The position numbers and the translations under genes were made by a program. This document shows positions 1 through 9,870 of a stretch of DNA of 64,000 nt, one piece after another. The DNA is from Ceratodon purpureus (Eukaryota > Streptophyta > Bryopsida > Pseudoditrichales > Ditrichaceae). Numbering within the stretch: position 1 is the first letter of the stretch; every line of letters starts with the position of its first letter. The notes beneath the pieces are model-generated. The model made no database searches. It was not told the DNA's origin and saw only the letters and a list, made by a program, of their open reading frames with translations. The DNA lies in contig CM026426.1 in the NCBI GenBank assembly GCA_014871385.1, forward strand, positions 107,923,789 to 107,987,788. The letters are read 5' to 3'.

Positions 1-7
1 GTCCAAG

Positions 8-268
8 TTGACAGGGAAGTCAATCGCATTCGTCACTCAAGGTGTGAAGGGCGCAACTTGGATGATTGGCCCAGATGAGAACCCTCTGGGCAAGACACGA
101 GCATTGAAGAGAAGTAAAACCGATGGTACTGCTCAGGATTCCTCTCTTGTGGGTAACTTATCGCGTGATTCCTCAGGGGTTCAGGAAGGGGAGGAGTCCT
201 CTGGGAAGGGCAAACGGAAGGCTGCTTTGAAGAAGACTTCCTCCAAGAAGGGCACATCTAGGGAATAG
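8..268 (+). CDS. Hypothetical basic/Ser-rich ORF, probably a 3' exon
   Basis: Open frame of 86 codons at the window edge, rich in Lys, Ser and Gly, ending in a basic tail (KKTSSKKGTSRE). I recognise no domain. An AATAAA at 475-480 lies about 200 bp downstream of its stop and could be its poly(A) signal, which would make this the last exon of a gene that begins outside the window. It precedes the FCP1-like cluster on the same strand, so it could also be an upstream exon of that cluster. Function unknown. Confidence 0.3.
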   Translation: MTGKSIAFVTQGVKGATWMIGPDENPLGKTRALKRSKTDGTAQDSSLVGNLSRDSSGVQEGEESSGKGKRKAALKKTSSKKGTSRE

Positions 269-490
269 CTCATGAGTCCCAAGAATGTGGACGCTCTAGA
301 GGACGTTCTGTCACCTCCGCGGGCATCCAAACGGGAGCCTAGGTTGAAGAAGCACAAAGGTGGAGGTCAGTAAATCAGGCGGTGGCCCAGTCCATCTTTT
401 AAATGCCTGCATTGATAAATTAGTGTAGTGATCGGGCGCTAGGATTGTGTTAGATGTTTGTACTGCCAAATATGAATAAATTTTCGGTAA

Positions 491-1240
491 ATGCCAAGTT
501 GTACGCTCTCCCTTTTTCCAAATAATGTTGCTTGCAAGTCGGCTGTCCGCCAACCGTCACGTTTGTCCTCTGCTTCGTTTTCTGTCACTCCAGAGTCCGC
601 GGACAAGGAAGTCCATGGAAAACTTCGCGAAGACAGACCCAGTGCAGTTCTAGAGCAGGGACCTCTACCTCTGAATCCACTTCACATAGCCCCGGAACAG
701 GCTGGTACTCAGGTACACGATCCAGTGCTGAAGTACTTTCTGGTTCTGGATATTAACGGCCTGCTATTAGTCCAGACGAAGCAGGGCACTAGGTGGAATA
801 CTAAACTTAGACCGGGTTTAAAGAAGTTCCTAGAATTTTGCCTGGACAATTTCGAGGTGGTCTTCTGGAGCTGCGTTCAGGAAAAGAGGTTCGAGATTCT
901 GTGGACAGTGTTGCAGCAGGGCTTTCCTCGTCTAGATGCCGAAGTGCGCTACAAGTTCGACCAGAGTTTCTGCGAGACTTGCGTTCATAAGGCTGGTAGG
1001 GAGTTTTATTTGAAGAGACTCCAGACCCTCTTTGACCTCGATGACGGGCTGAAGGGGACGGGGGCGTCTTCAATTAACACTCTCTTGATTGATGATTCCC
1101 CTTATAAGAATGTCGCAAACACTTCTTGGAACGCTGTGCACCCTACACGATATACCTTCGATTTGAAGGAGTCGGAAAATAAGAGGAATTATCTGGTTGG
1201 AGAATTGATTCCTTGGCTTACCAGTTTGAAAGAATCTTAA
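491..1240 (+). CDS. FCP1/SCP-like HAD protein, unit 1 (premature stop)
   Basis: The frame holds an FCP1-homology (NIF) HAD domain from about residue 75. It shows the motif I region LVLDINGLL, then FEVVFWS, and late in the domain LLIDDSPYKNV followed by NAVHP. FCP1/SCP proteins dephosphorylate the RNA polymerase II CTD through a DxDx(T/V) motif. Here the second Asp is Asn, as in several divergent plant paralogues, so phosphatase activity is doubtful. A good acceptor (ctccag) ends at 593, so the true exon may start at 594 rather than at the first ATG. The TAA at 1238-1240 is in frame with a further 40 codons to TAG at 1361-1363 that align with the tail of unit 2 (shared YC..., RLFP), so the stop looks like a recent nonsense change. 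AATAAA follows at 1452-1457. Confidence 0.7.
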   Translation: MPSCTLSLFPNNVACKSAVRQPSRLSSASFSVTPESADKEVHGKLREDRPSAVLEQGPLPLNPLHIAPEQAGTQVHDPVLKYFLVLDINGLLLVQTKQGTRWNTKLRPGLKKFLEFCLDNFEVVFWSCVQEKRFEILWTVLQQGFPRLDAEVRYKFDQSFCETCVHKAGREFYLKRLQTLFDLDDGLKGTGASSINTLLIDDSPYKNVANTSWNAVHPTRYTFDLKESENKRNYLVGELIPWLTSLKES

Positions 1241-1363
1241 CTCCCCGTGCCCAAGTACTGCCAGAAATACTCCGAATTCGGTCAGCGTCGTCTGTTTCCG
1301 GGGGATGAAGCTTATAGTCTCTTCTCTCCACACATTGATTGCCCTAAACGAAAGAGAACATAG
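1241..1363 (+). pseudogene. Conserved tail of FCP1-like unit 1 beyond the in-frame TAA
   Basis: Reading on in the same frame past TAA gives LPVPKYCQKYSEFG and then RRLFPGDEAY, ending at TAG 1361-1363. The same order is seen after the HAD domain of unit 2 (LDVQEYCRRNSSVG, then PRLFPESCEY). The stop sits where unit 2 has Arg. Either the tail was lost by a nonsense mutation or the stop is read through; mutation is the simpler view. Confidence 0.55.
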
Positions 1364-1587
1364 TAGATGTAGAAACTGTTTTAGAGAACATGCACATGAT
1401 TCAGTCGGCTGCCCGCCGATGGGATCTTCATGTATTTAGACTTTTACAGTAAATAAAGTTTTCCTCCTTTTAAGTATATGAGAACGGAACTCAGTGTCGA
1501 GACTGTATATTCTGTCGTGGGTGTCTTATTGTATCTCCTATTGTACACTAGAGCAAGTATGAATTGTGAGCACGCGATTGATCACCC

Positions 1588-2718
1588 ATGTTTTCTTGGA
1601 ATTTGTCCTTCATTGTTCAGGAGTCACTGGAGGATGACGCTGAAATTGAAATGCACCAGGGACCTTCCCTTTTTAGTACGCTCTTGAAGCAGTACCCAAC
1701 ATCTCCTGATGGTGATGCTCACAGAGAAGAGTCTCCGGGAGCGGAAGCCGAGAACGACAGTGATGGGGAGGACGAGTACGACTATTTAGTCGGCGGGCCG
1801 CCGACGCTGTCTGCTGCACATAGCTCCGGCCGGTGTGCTATGGCTTCCACCTCGTACGTCGAGACCAATGTTGCGATCCCGCGCACCGGTTCCCCGCGCG
1901 ATGATTCCGTCAGTGTCAGCACTGATATTATTGCGCGTAATATTGAGGTACCTCTCCAACCATACTACCTTGTCCTTGACATTAAGGGATTGCTCACCGC
2001 GGAGCACCACGAGTATATCGGTGATGACCAGAAGACAAAAATTCATATTCGGGCTAGACCGGAACTTCTTTCATTTTTAGAGTTCTGCACGGCGAATTTC
2101 GAGGTAGTCTTTTGGTCCAAGGTTTCTGAAAAGAATCTCGATCGTCTCTACAAGAAGCTGTTAGCCATTCATCCTTTGCTCAGGAGCAATTACAGACGCC
2201 TTCCAGGATACTGGTGTGATATCTCAACAAGAAATAATTCGAATGGAAAACGGGAGTACTTGTTGAAGCGTCTGGATAGACTTTTCTGCGACACTAGGCT
2301 ACTGGCTCGATCAGGTGCCAGTGTCCAGAATACCCTACTGGTAGACGACCGGCCTTATAGGAATGTACTTAATCATCCATTTAGCGCTGTCCATCCTAAT
2401 TCTTTTGTCTGGGACTCTGCAGAGTGCAAAGAACCTCACTCCACCCCCAATCCCTATTTAACTAGGCTAGTTACACCATTCCTTGCAGGACTTAAGCAGT
2501 CTAGATTGGATGTCCAGGAGTATTGTAGGAGGAATTCTAGTGTGGGGAAGCCACGTCTTTTTCCAGAATCTTGCGAATACCAGAAGTATAGGGAGGTTAT
2601 TCCTTCTCATGCATGCGGGTTTGACGTCCCGGGTAATCCTCGATCTTGGTTTGTGAATTTACCTTGTCCTCCGGAGGCCCCTGGTAGTTCCATCGTCGGC
2701 GGGCAGCCGACTGCTTAG
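1588..2718 (+). CDS. FCP1/SCP-like HAD protein, unit 2
   Basis: A 376-codon frame, the longest of the three tandem units. An acidic, Ser-rich N-terminus (residues about 1-120) precedes an FCP1-like HAD domain: YYLVLDIKGLL (motif I, second Asp replaced by Lys), FEVVFWSKV, LLVDDRPYRNV and SAVHPNSF. The altered motif I suggests a non-catalytic or substrate-shifted member. A strong acceptor (ttgttcag) ends at 1620, so the exon probably starts at 1621 and the upstream ATG may be artefactual. A 17-bp quasi-palindrome lies near each end of the coding part (1789-1805 and 2695-2711), read in frame as VGGPPT and VGGQPT. Same strand and order as units 1 and 3, consistent with tandem duplication. Confidence 0.72.
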   Translation: MFSWNLSFIVQESLEDDAEIEMHQGPSLFSTLLKQYPTSPDGDAHREESPGAEAENDSDGEDEYDYLVGGPPTLSAAHSSGRCAMASTSYVETNVAIPRTGSPRDDSVSVSTDIIARNIEVPLQPYYLVLDIKGLLTAEHHEYIGDDQKTKIHIRARPELLSFLEFCTANFEVVFWSKVSEKNLDRLYKKLLAIHPLLRSNYRRLPGYWCDISTRNNSNGKREYLLKRLDRLFCDTRLLARSGASVQNTLLVDDRPYRNVLNHPFSAVHPNSFVWDSAECKEPHSTPNPYLTRLVTPFLAGLKQSRLDVQEYCRRNSSVGKPRLFPESCEYQKYREVIPSHACGFDVPGNPRSWFVNLPCPPEAPGSSIVGGQPTA

Positions 2719-3027
2719 AGCCCATACCAGCGGCGCCGCTTGTTTTAAAAATCACATATGATACTCTACACTCTTTAGTTTAATACGCTAAGACTCTTCC
2801 CTTTCTGAACTTCCCTGCACCACACATTTGTTTCCAGTGCTGCAATTCGGTACTTCTTTTTGTAGATGCATGCATGACATTTCCCTTGCTGCACATTTAC
2901 CTTTGAGGTTTCTTCAATGCATTGTTTTGTCGGCGGGTCGCCGACGACTTTGAATATAGTCCAATTCTTTCATATACTTCGTCCTGTTCCTTGATTTCCT
3001 TCACTGATTGCATTTCATATTCTTCAG

Positions 3028-3705
3028 GGTTCCTCGTTTTATTTCAAATGCCTTCACGGTCCACCTCATCATGTCAAGAAATGTATTGTCCTAGGCGTCA
3101 ATGGCCTTCTCTGCTATGTGGATCCCAGGACAGAGGCTTTGCCATGGGATACGCATCGGAATGTAGTGAAGCGCCCAGGTTTGAAGAAGCTTTTCGACAT
3201 GCTTTTCTTGCATTTCCATGTTGGTCTGTGGTCAAAGATGCCCTTGGGAGAACTGAAGCCCTTACTCACACATATTCTGCTGGCCGGTGTAATGGAGAGG
3301 CTGTCCTTCGTGTATAGCAGAAGTGACCTTATCGACCGGGAGAATTTTCCCTGGAGTTATAAGACGTTAGGCCAAGTTTGCTCCAAGGTACAGTCTCGTA
3401 ACGTCTGCAAACTAGATCAGGTGCTATTTGTGGATGTTGACCCGAGGTCATTGAGGAAGACACCAAATTGTATGTCCTACATTCCTTGGCCTTTTCAGGG
3501 TCATCTAAACTTTCCAAACGATGACGGCGTTATACCTAACATTGCTACAGATATCCTTCCTCTGGTTTATCCCTTGCACAAGTTCGGATCTGTACCGGAG
3601 TATATGGCGCAGGCGTGGACGCCGGGGCAAGTGCAACGGGCAATTGAAGCTGCGAGAAAGTTTGGACGTGCACGAGTGGACTGGACTGAAGTTTGCTGGG
3701 ACTGA
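3028..3705 (+). CDS. FCP1/SCP-like HAD protein, unit 3 (nucleophile lost)
   Basis: I start this exon after the acceptor ttcttcag at 3027, because the frame then reads GSSFYFKC and on into CIVLGVNGLLCYVDPR, which aligns with motif I of units 1 and 2. The nucleophilic Asp is Gly here (LGVNGLL), so this unit should be catalytically dead as a HAD phosphatase. Later blocks are recognisable but eroded: FHVGLWSKM and VLFVDVDPRSL. The C-terminus (YMAQAWTPGQVQRAIEAARKF) is unlike the other two units. An ATG-only search would start at 3118 and miss motif I. Upstream exons are not identified. Confidence 0.6.
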   Translation, partial: GSSFYFKCLHGPPHHVKKCIVLGVNGLLCYVDPRTEALPWDTHRNVVKRPGLKKLFDMLFLHFHVGLWSKMPLGELKPLLTHILLAGVMERLSFVYSRSDLIDRENFPWSYKTLGQVCSKVQSRNVCKLDQVLFVDVDPRSLRKTPNCMSYIPWPFQGHLNFPNDDGVIPNIATDILPLVYPLHKFGSVPEYMAQAWTPGQVQRAIEAARKFGRARVDWTEVCWD

Positions 3706-4886
3706 GTTAGGCGGACTTTTTCGCCTACAACTTGCACTTCTTCCCTCCTCTTGACCAACAGAACACCTTCCATCGGCTGCCTGCCGACTTGGTCGACCCA
3801 TTTGTGCGGCCTTCAAATATATGATTTACTCATTGACCTTACGGCTATGCTTTCAGGGAAATAGTTCCCCGAGTAGGTTATAATGTGATAGGATTTACGT
3901 CAACTTGGTACATAGTGGTGGGTGTAGACTTAATGTTGTAGGACTTAATGACTCAAAGTGCTACGGGACTAGTTAGTTTTGCGTGTTCTGTTATCGGCGG
4001 GATGCCGACTCTGTATTGTACATTTCAATACTTGAATCAACAAGATATTCTTTAAAGTATTCATTGTCACTCTTATTCTGCATCATATGTCGCAATCTTC
4101 GGGTTCATATATCCATCACTGGCAAATTCCGCCCATGCACATCTCGATGTCCAGTTTTGCATTCCATATTCTGTGGTATTCATGTACAATGACAGTGTTC
4201 ATCTGTGGTCTCCATCCATTGGCGGTCCGCTGAGTTCGCATTGGTCATTTTTGAATTCCGGACTTTTTTTTGTCCAGAATTACCTAAATATCCTTTCAAT
4301 TGTCTTCCATTCTATCATCTCATCTCTTTTAACTTCATTATAATTCCATTTTATCTTCTTGTTTTCTTTTCCTTCCATTCTTAGTTTATCATGTCTTTAA
4401 TTATTTGTTTATTCTTCCATTAGTCACCCATTCCATCTTTTTTCTATTTTATTTTTCCAGTTGTCTTCCGTTCTATCATCTTGTTCTTTCTAAGTTCATT
4501 ACTATTCCATTCTATCTTCTCGTTTTCTTTTTCTTCCATTCTTAGCCTATCATGTATTTATTTTATCATTCCCATTCTATGATGTATTTTTTTTTTCCTA
4601 TATTTGTTATGTAAACTTATTGTATGTGCCAATTAAATGAAACATGGTAAATAAATTCAAGAATAACATGAAATATAAGTTATTTACATATTTAATTAAT
4701 GAATGCAATCATGAACAGAATATAAAACTATATTAAACAAGAATAACTTTAATAGTACGAAAATCAGGATTCAAATCATACAAGAACATATCTACATGAG
4801 TTTTGGGAGTTTGGTTTCATTTCATTTTTGTGCTAGTTTTTTCTACGCACACTGACACGCACGCACCCAACCTCCACCAAATAGTT

Positions 4887-4976
4887 GTTCATTTCATTTT
4901 GGTGCTTAATTTTTTCCTATGTGCATGTCTACATGGACATGCCCAAAAGATGAACCATCACCAAAATGAAATGAAC
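4887..4976. repeat. Inverted repeat, 18-bp arms
   Basis: Arms GTTCATTTCATTTTGGTG (4887-4904) and its exact complement (4959-4976) enclose 54 bp that contain a second small palindrome (GCATGTC at 4923-4929 and GACATGC at 4936-4942). It could be a MITE remnant or a hairpin-forming site. Confidence 0.7.
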
Positions 4977-5002
4977 AATTTCTTTGTGAAAGTCTCGCGC
5001 AA

Positions 5003-5121
5003 GCTCTTGAGCGCTTGCAAACGAGCGCAAGCATTCACGCGCGAGCATGTCGGCGCGCACCAAAAAAAAATTAAAATAAAACAAAGTAAAATAATTTCTT
5101 TTTTTTCGCGCGCGCACCAAA

Positions 5122-5182
<61 letters not shown>

Positions 5183-5267
5183 GTTTTGCGCGCGCGCGCT
5201 TGAGTGCTTGCGTGCGTGCCTACGGGCGCGAGCATTCAGACGCGAGCATGTGGGCACGCGCACCAAA
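5003..5267. repeat. Diverged GC-rich direct repeat flanking a poly(T) tract
   Basis: Two blocks (about 5003-5065 and 5200-5267) share CTTGAG.GCTTGC, then GCGAGCATGT, then CGCGCACCAAAAA. They flank a run of roughly 50 T at 5127-5180. Alternating CG tracts occur at the edges. The poly(T) length is likely to be unreliable in assembly. Confidence 0.6.
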
Positions 5268-6265
5268 AACCAAATTATTTTATTTTATTTTATTTTATTT
5301 TATTAAACTAAACCCAACACGTGAAGACTCATCTAACATTATAAATAAAATAAAATGAAATTGTAATCGGTGGAAATAAAAAACATAAAGGGAAAGGAAA
5401 ACAATAAGAAATGGATATAAAATAAATAATTTAATGATATCATATTTATTAAACTAAACCCAACACGTGACGGCTCATCCAAAGATAAAGATTTATTCTT
5501 CGTGGAACTAAATAATAACACTCCTACTTCACAAATAATAACAAACTTCATTTAGTGCACCTTGACTATTAGTCGTATCCAAGAATGAGAGGGCCTATGT
5601 AGTGAGGTTGTAGATGTTTAACTTTAAACTCTTGTTACATCGTAAGGGCATTGTAAATAAAATAGAAAATAAAACTGGGCTATACTGTGATACTCGTATT
5701 GTGATTCTTTCATACAATATATATTCTAAATAATAATACATAACATTACGAACACCGTGTATAAGTACAACTAAATAATAAAATAAATGTAACTACTGTA
5801 GATAGTGTAACAAATCTTCTTGGAAGTCGTAATATGATTGTATTGAAGTTCAAAATTTATATGGAGATCATTAGATAAATTTCAACCTACACTGGGATAA
5901 AGAGCATTACAAAAACATGGCATTTCAGCAGACATCATCGTTGCAATATATACAATTAATTACGTATTAATACAATGTACACGGGAATGTAGTAGAACAC
6001 TATAGTAATTGCCAATAAAAACCAGATACAGTCTCAATTAAATATCCATCTATGGTATCACGTAACACAAGAGTTTTATGTTACAAACATCACATGTCCC
6101 GGCTTTACAAAAAACGAAGCGTTTAAAAAAGTGTGACACTGGATTCCAATGTCACGGAGTTACTGTCACCAATTCAGTGTCACATTACATGGCGACTGCA
6201 GACTACAACGCATCCATATACACCTAACTACGGCGAATCAGTGTATAGTGACCAGCATTACTACT

Positions 6266-8210
6266 TCAGCTATCGTCGTCGTTGAGGCTAGTTTCATCGT
6301 CTTCATCTTTGCTCGTTTCACGCTGTAAGGAATTTGCAACACATATTGGTGCCTTGTACCGTGCGTTGCGACGTGCGGGGTCGAGCTCTCTGCCGAGCAG
6401 GGCTAGGATCTGAATGTTAATGTCTCTCGTGTTGAAACGTTCCAGCAATTTTATCTTCAGACGCTCCTCCCTGTCATCTGTATTCATAGCAGGGGGGAAG
6501 CACAATAAAGTGGACCACCAAGTGCAATATGTGATCACTAGGAAGTGAATACGAAGTGTGCTATTTTTTGTAGCTCAAAGCTGATTTTGAGCATTTTGGT
6601 GTAGTTTTTGAGCATTTTAGTCACTTTTTAAGGTGTCATAAGGTATCTTACACACATCTCCATGAAAATAACATCTTCAATTGAAAATTAATTTGACCCC
6701 TAGTTCTAAATCATGAAAATGAACTTTTCCAAAGTCTTGATTTCTTCATTTGAGGCCCTCTATTGTCTTTAGAGGATGTTTTTCCAATTTTAAAAACAAT
6801 GTTCGGTGAAAAAAACCTCACAAAAAGTTTCACCAAAAAAAGTGTTTTAAAAGCGTCCTGGGGATACTTTTCGCCAATCTAGAATTGCAAACACGGCCAC
6901 CCGGATCATTTCTACAAGCGTAATGTACAAACAAAGGGCCCCACAAAGTCAAAAGTGATTTTTGTCAAAACTACAATGTAATACGGTCACTTTTCCAAAT
7001 GACTGCATTCACTTTGTTCAACTTTGTGGTGTTCATAGAGGTGTCTCAACTCAACAACTACGAACGCAAATTTTGGAAGTTGTAGTACATCAAGTCTACT
7101 TTCTGTATCACAAACTTAATTTCCCATCAAAAAGTTTTAGATGCCACTTTCTAGCGTGTTTACACAACAAGCTGAAATTGGCAATGAGCTAAGCACTTTT
7201 GTGGTCCACTTTATTGTCCTTCCCCCTAGCACGAAACTGTTTTCATTCGAAGTGTTAGGGACCTTTCCATGAATGGAAATACTTACTGTCAATCACAAGG
7301 TAACGATCTACAACATCATTAGTTAAGTAGATCAAGCTAAATACCTTCAAGTATAGAAGCGCATTACGGACTGTGTGATGCCCACACTCGTAGTTCCCTG
7401 GCTGCTGACACACATCTTCCTCTACAATGGGTACGTCGTAGAAATCGACGCCCCGTAAGCGTTGCCATGCCGTGCAAATGCTCGAATTAACTGAGCACCA
7501 TTCCATGTGGGCTTATGACACTGCCCCTCATAGGAGTCGAAGTGGATCACCCTAGCATACTAGAAAACAAGCAATGACCAGTGATTGTTCTCCACCCACG
7601 GAACGAGGATTTCCTTCTGTTGGTGTAGCTGAAACGGCGGTGGTGGCTGTAGAAAGATCTTGCCCCACCTCTCCAACTGTGTGCTTCCTTTCAAGAGGCT
7701 CTGAACGCAAGAACTCACACGTGAAGTGACAAGATGTATTTCGTGTCGCCCATAGCTAGGATACTGGAAATACAATCTTGACATAACAAAATCAACAACA
7801 TCGTTGCCTAGACGTGTGCGTACCCGCTTGAGGTCCCTAATAGCTGCGAACTTCATGTCCAGCTCCTTGCCCTTCTCGTTGTAGAACATGACCGATTCCG
7901 CTCCACCCTTTCGACCTATGCGCCCTGGCAGTGCCATCAGGAAATTGTCTATGTGCAAGTAGTTATAGGCCTGGGTAAGATTCATCGCCTCCGCTTTCCC
8001 TACTTCCACCAGAGAATAAGTTGGCCATGGCTCTGTCACAGCACTCCCGGTATGTCTTGCAGTAATGGGGCCCTTGCTACAAGAAGGCAGTGGACCAATA
8101 TCCGTTAACTTTGAATCAGCAGCAATCGACAGGATCTGCAAATCCGTAACCATGTCCTCACCGTCCTGGAACTGTTTCGCAAAGAGTTTGCTAAGATTTC
8201 GGACAGCCAA
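6266..8210 (-). pseudogene. Ulp1/C48-type cysteine protease, broken
   Basis: Minus-strand frames contain the parts of a C48 (Ulp1-like deSUMOylase fold) catalytic domain in order. WVENNHWSLLVF carries the His. After an in-frame TAG near 7560, YARVIHFDSYEG carries the Asp. In another frame, CQQPGNYECGHHTVRNALL (within 7255-7506) carries the Gln/Cys region. The stop and the frame change mean the copy is not translatable as read. The C-terminal part (from NTDDREERLKIKLL, ending at 6266) is separated from the rest by a MITE-like insertion. Ulp1-like proteases are often carried by plant Mutator-like and CACTA elements, so this is probably transposon cargo rather than a host gene. Upstream minus-strand frames may be earlier exons. 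Confidence 0.6.
6492..7226. mobile_element. MITE-like element with about 32-bp TIRs
   Basis: The ends are inverted copies built on ACAATAAAGTGGACCAC preceded by GGGGGAAG (left 6492-6525, right about 7194-7226). Flanks read TAGCA on both sides (6487-6491 and 7227-7231), a possible 5-bp target duplication. No coding capacity is seen inside. It interrupts the C48 protease locus. The family cannot be assigned from the ends alone. Confidence 0.6.
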
Positions 8211-8216
8211 GTCATC

Positions 8217-9179
8217 CTAGTTAAGAGACGAGGACCCGCTAGTGACTGAAGTCACTATTGATACACCTTTATACGGAGTTTGCAACGACCCCGACGCATC
8301 TTCTTTCACCCACTGTCCGAAACTAGGATCCTGGGAAAAGGTGCACGTCTCTATGCCGTGCATATCTTGACCTGCGTGGGCTGTGTTCTGAAACTGAGTC
8401 AGAGTAAGGAGTGGGTCCGATGTCGGAGACTGACCGTCGTCCAGGATAGCGGTAATCTCTGGGAAGACATTGGGTGGAGCATCCCCTGGAACGAGGTCTC
8501 CGGACTTGCTGTGATCCTCCCCCGCGGGAAAGTGATATTCATCCCGAGGCGAAGACGATGTCGGAGACCTGGTTATTGCGTCCTCCCCCGATTGATCAGC
8601 CTCAAGTTTTTCTCTTAACTGTTCGATGCTGCAAACAGTGGCAGTACAAACTAAAGTGTTGACACGTTGCAGGGGTGCCTTGCTGTCTTCGTCAATGTCC
8701 CCCTGCGGTTTTGTGACACCCACCGTTTGTTCTCCAGTGCGTACCGGGACGACGTCTGCCCCGTTACTGTCCAATGCCACAAGTTCGGTGCATTCCTAGA
8801 CATTTTTTACAATGATTCCTATGTCCCCCCCTCCATTCCCCTCTGTCTCCGTTGGTGCACCTGGTGACTATACATGTACCTCCTCTGTATTTGAAGTGTC
8901 ACGTAGTAGTCGCTTGTGCGATCCTCCAGAATCCACCATAATCCGAGCAGAAATCACATCTAACCGGCTAGTGTCACATATACGAGTATGTGGCTCTTCG
9001 TTTTCTTCCTGTATCCCATCAGTCTTGCAGGTATTGCCGTCAATAATAAGTGATGTCGGCTGACGCATACTCGATACATCAGAGTCACCGACTGTCTTCA
9101 ACGGTAGAGACTCCCGTGCTGTTGAGGCTTCCGTGACACTGCCAGCCGCACACAACCGCCAGTGGTAGTCCTCCTCCAC
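8217..9179 (-). CDS. Low-complexity exons upstream of the C48 protease region
   Basis: Two adjacent minus-strand frames (8868-9179, 103 aa, and 8217-8780, 187 aa) are rich in Ser, Thr, Asp and Glu without recognisable domains. They lie directly upstream of the protease-like frames on the same strand and may be linker exons of the same transposon gene. The stop at 8217 is separated by only a few bases from the next open frame at 8210, so a short intron or decay must lie between them. Function unknown. Confidence 0.35.
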
Positions 9180-9212
9180 TTGAATGGCGTCACCAATCTC
9201 TTGAACCGTATC

Positions 9213-9570
9213 CTAGATTTTAAGCTGTAATGTAGCGACTTTTGGAGTCGACATTGGCGTTACAATAGTACTCACCCATCCCAAGTCGTGCTCTTCCCTG
9301 ACCCGCAAAGCCATTGACCACATCTTCAAATGTTCTATCCACTTCTCTTGGTCAATGGTCTCCCAAGCGCAAATGAACTGCAGAGGTTGACAGACGGCAA
9401 AATCTTGGAGTGCCCTCAACTGCACATTTCGTACCCAGCTCATAACCCCCCCCCCACGAATGCTTCACCCTCACCGTCGGAAACAGCCTGAATTTGCATG
9501 TACACAATATCACGTAATGACTCTCCAGTTGTAAACCCCAACCTCCCGTACTCATAAGCACCTGTGTCAA
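9213..9570 (-). CDS. Hypothetical exon fragment
   Basis: A 76-codon frame (9213-9443) begins MSWVRNVQLRALQDF and contains W-rich stretches (FICAWETIDQEKWIEHLKMW) typical of a folded helical protein. An overlapping frame extends to 9570. It lies between the low-complexity exons and the 9871-10744 block on the same strand. I recognise no family. Confidence 0.3.
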
Positions 9571-9870
9571 GAAACAAAGAGATGGCCTTTTTAAGTTTCC
9601 ATCGCGTTAAGCACTCCTCTCGTATACTTTCAGGTCAGAGTCCGTATGTTGGGCAAGTGAGCTGCCTATAGAGGCCATGCTCGTTTCGGAAAAGTGTTCT
9701 CAGCACGTACACGAGTGGCGTGGGGGGTATTGGCTCGATCCTGGAACACTGAAGCGCTGCCCTTACTTCTTTACCTTCTACCACTGCATTGACAGAACGC
9801 AAAGAAAGGGTTAATAAAAAAATTTAGAACATTACATTTAAGCACTCAACTTTGACTGACCGGTGGAATG

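Larger units (their letters stand above)
538..4009. repeat. Dispersed 17-bp quasi-palindrome, seven copies
   Basis: Consensus GTCGGCGGGCCGCCGAC. Copies at 538-554, 1404-1420, 1789-1805, 2695-2711, 2929-2945, 3772-3788 and 3993-4009, each with a few substitutions, mostly in the centre. The first six form pairs about 840-910 bp apart, each pair enclosing one FCP1-like unit; the seventh follows unit 3. Gaps between pairs are 385, 234 and 221 bp. I saw no comparable motif elsewhere in the window. Confidence 0.8.
3789..6265. other. AT-rich gene-free stretch with simple repeats
   Basis: No supported gene. It holds one copy of the 17-bp quasi-palindrome, T-rich stretches (4260-4600), a hairpin at 4887-4976, a partly duplicated GC-rich block (about 5003-5065 and 5200-5267) on either side of a long T run (about 5127-5180), a (TTTTA)n tract near 5278-5304, and a direct repeat around AAACCCAACACGTGA (about 5303-5337 and 5451-5485). 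Short open frames here are low-complexity artefacts. Confidence 0.7.

Noticed and set aside
4803-5306. 167-codon frame across poly(T) and CG-rich repeats
   Set aside because: The product is largely poly-Phe and low complexity; created by the simple repeats.
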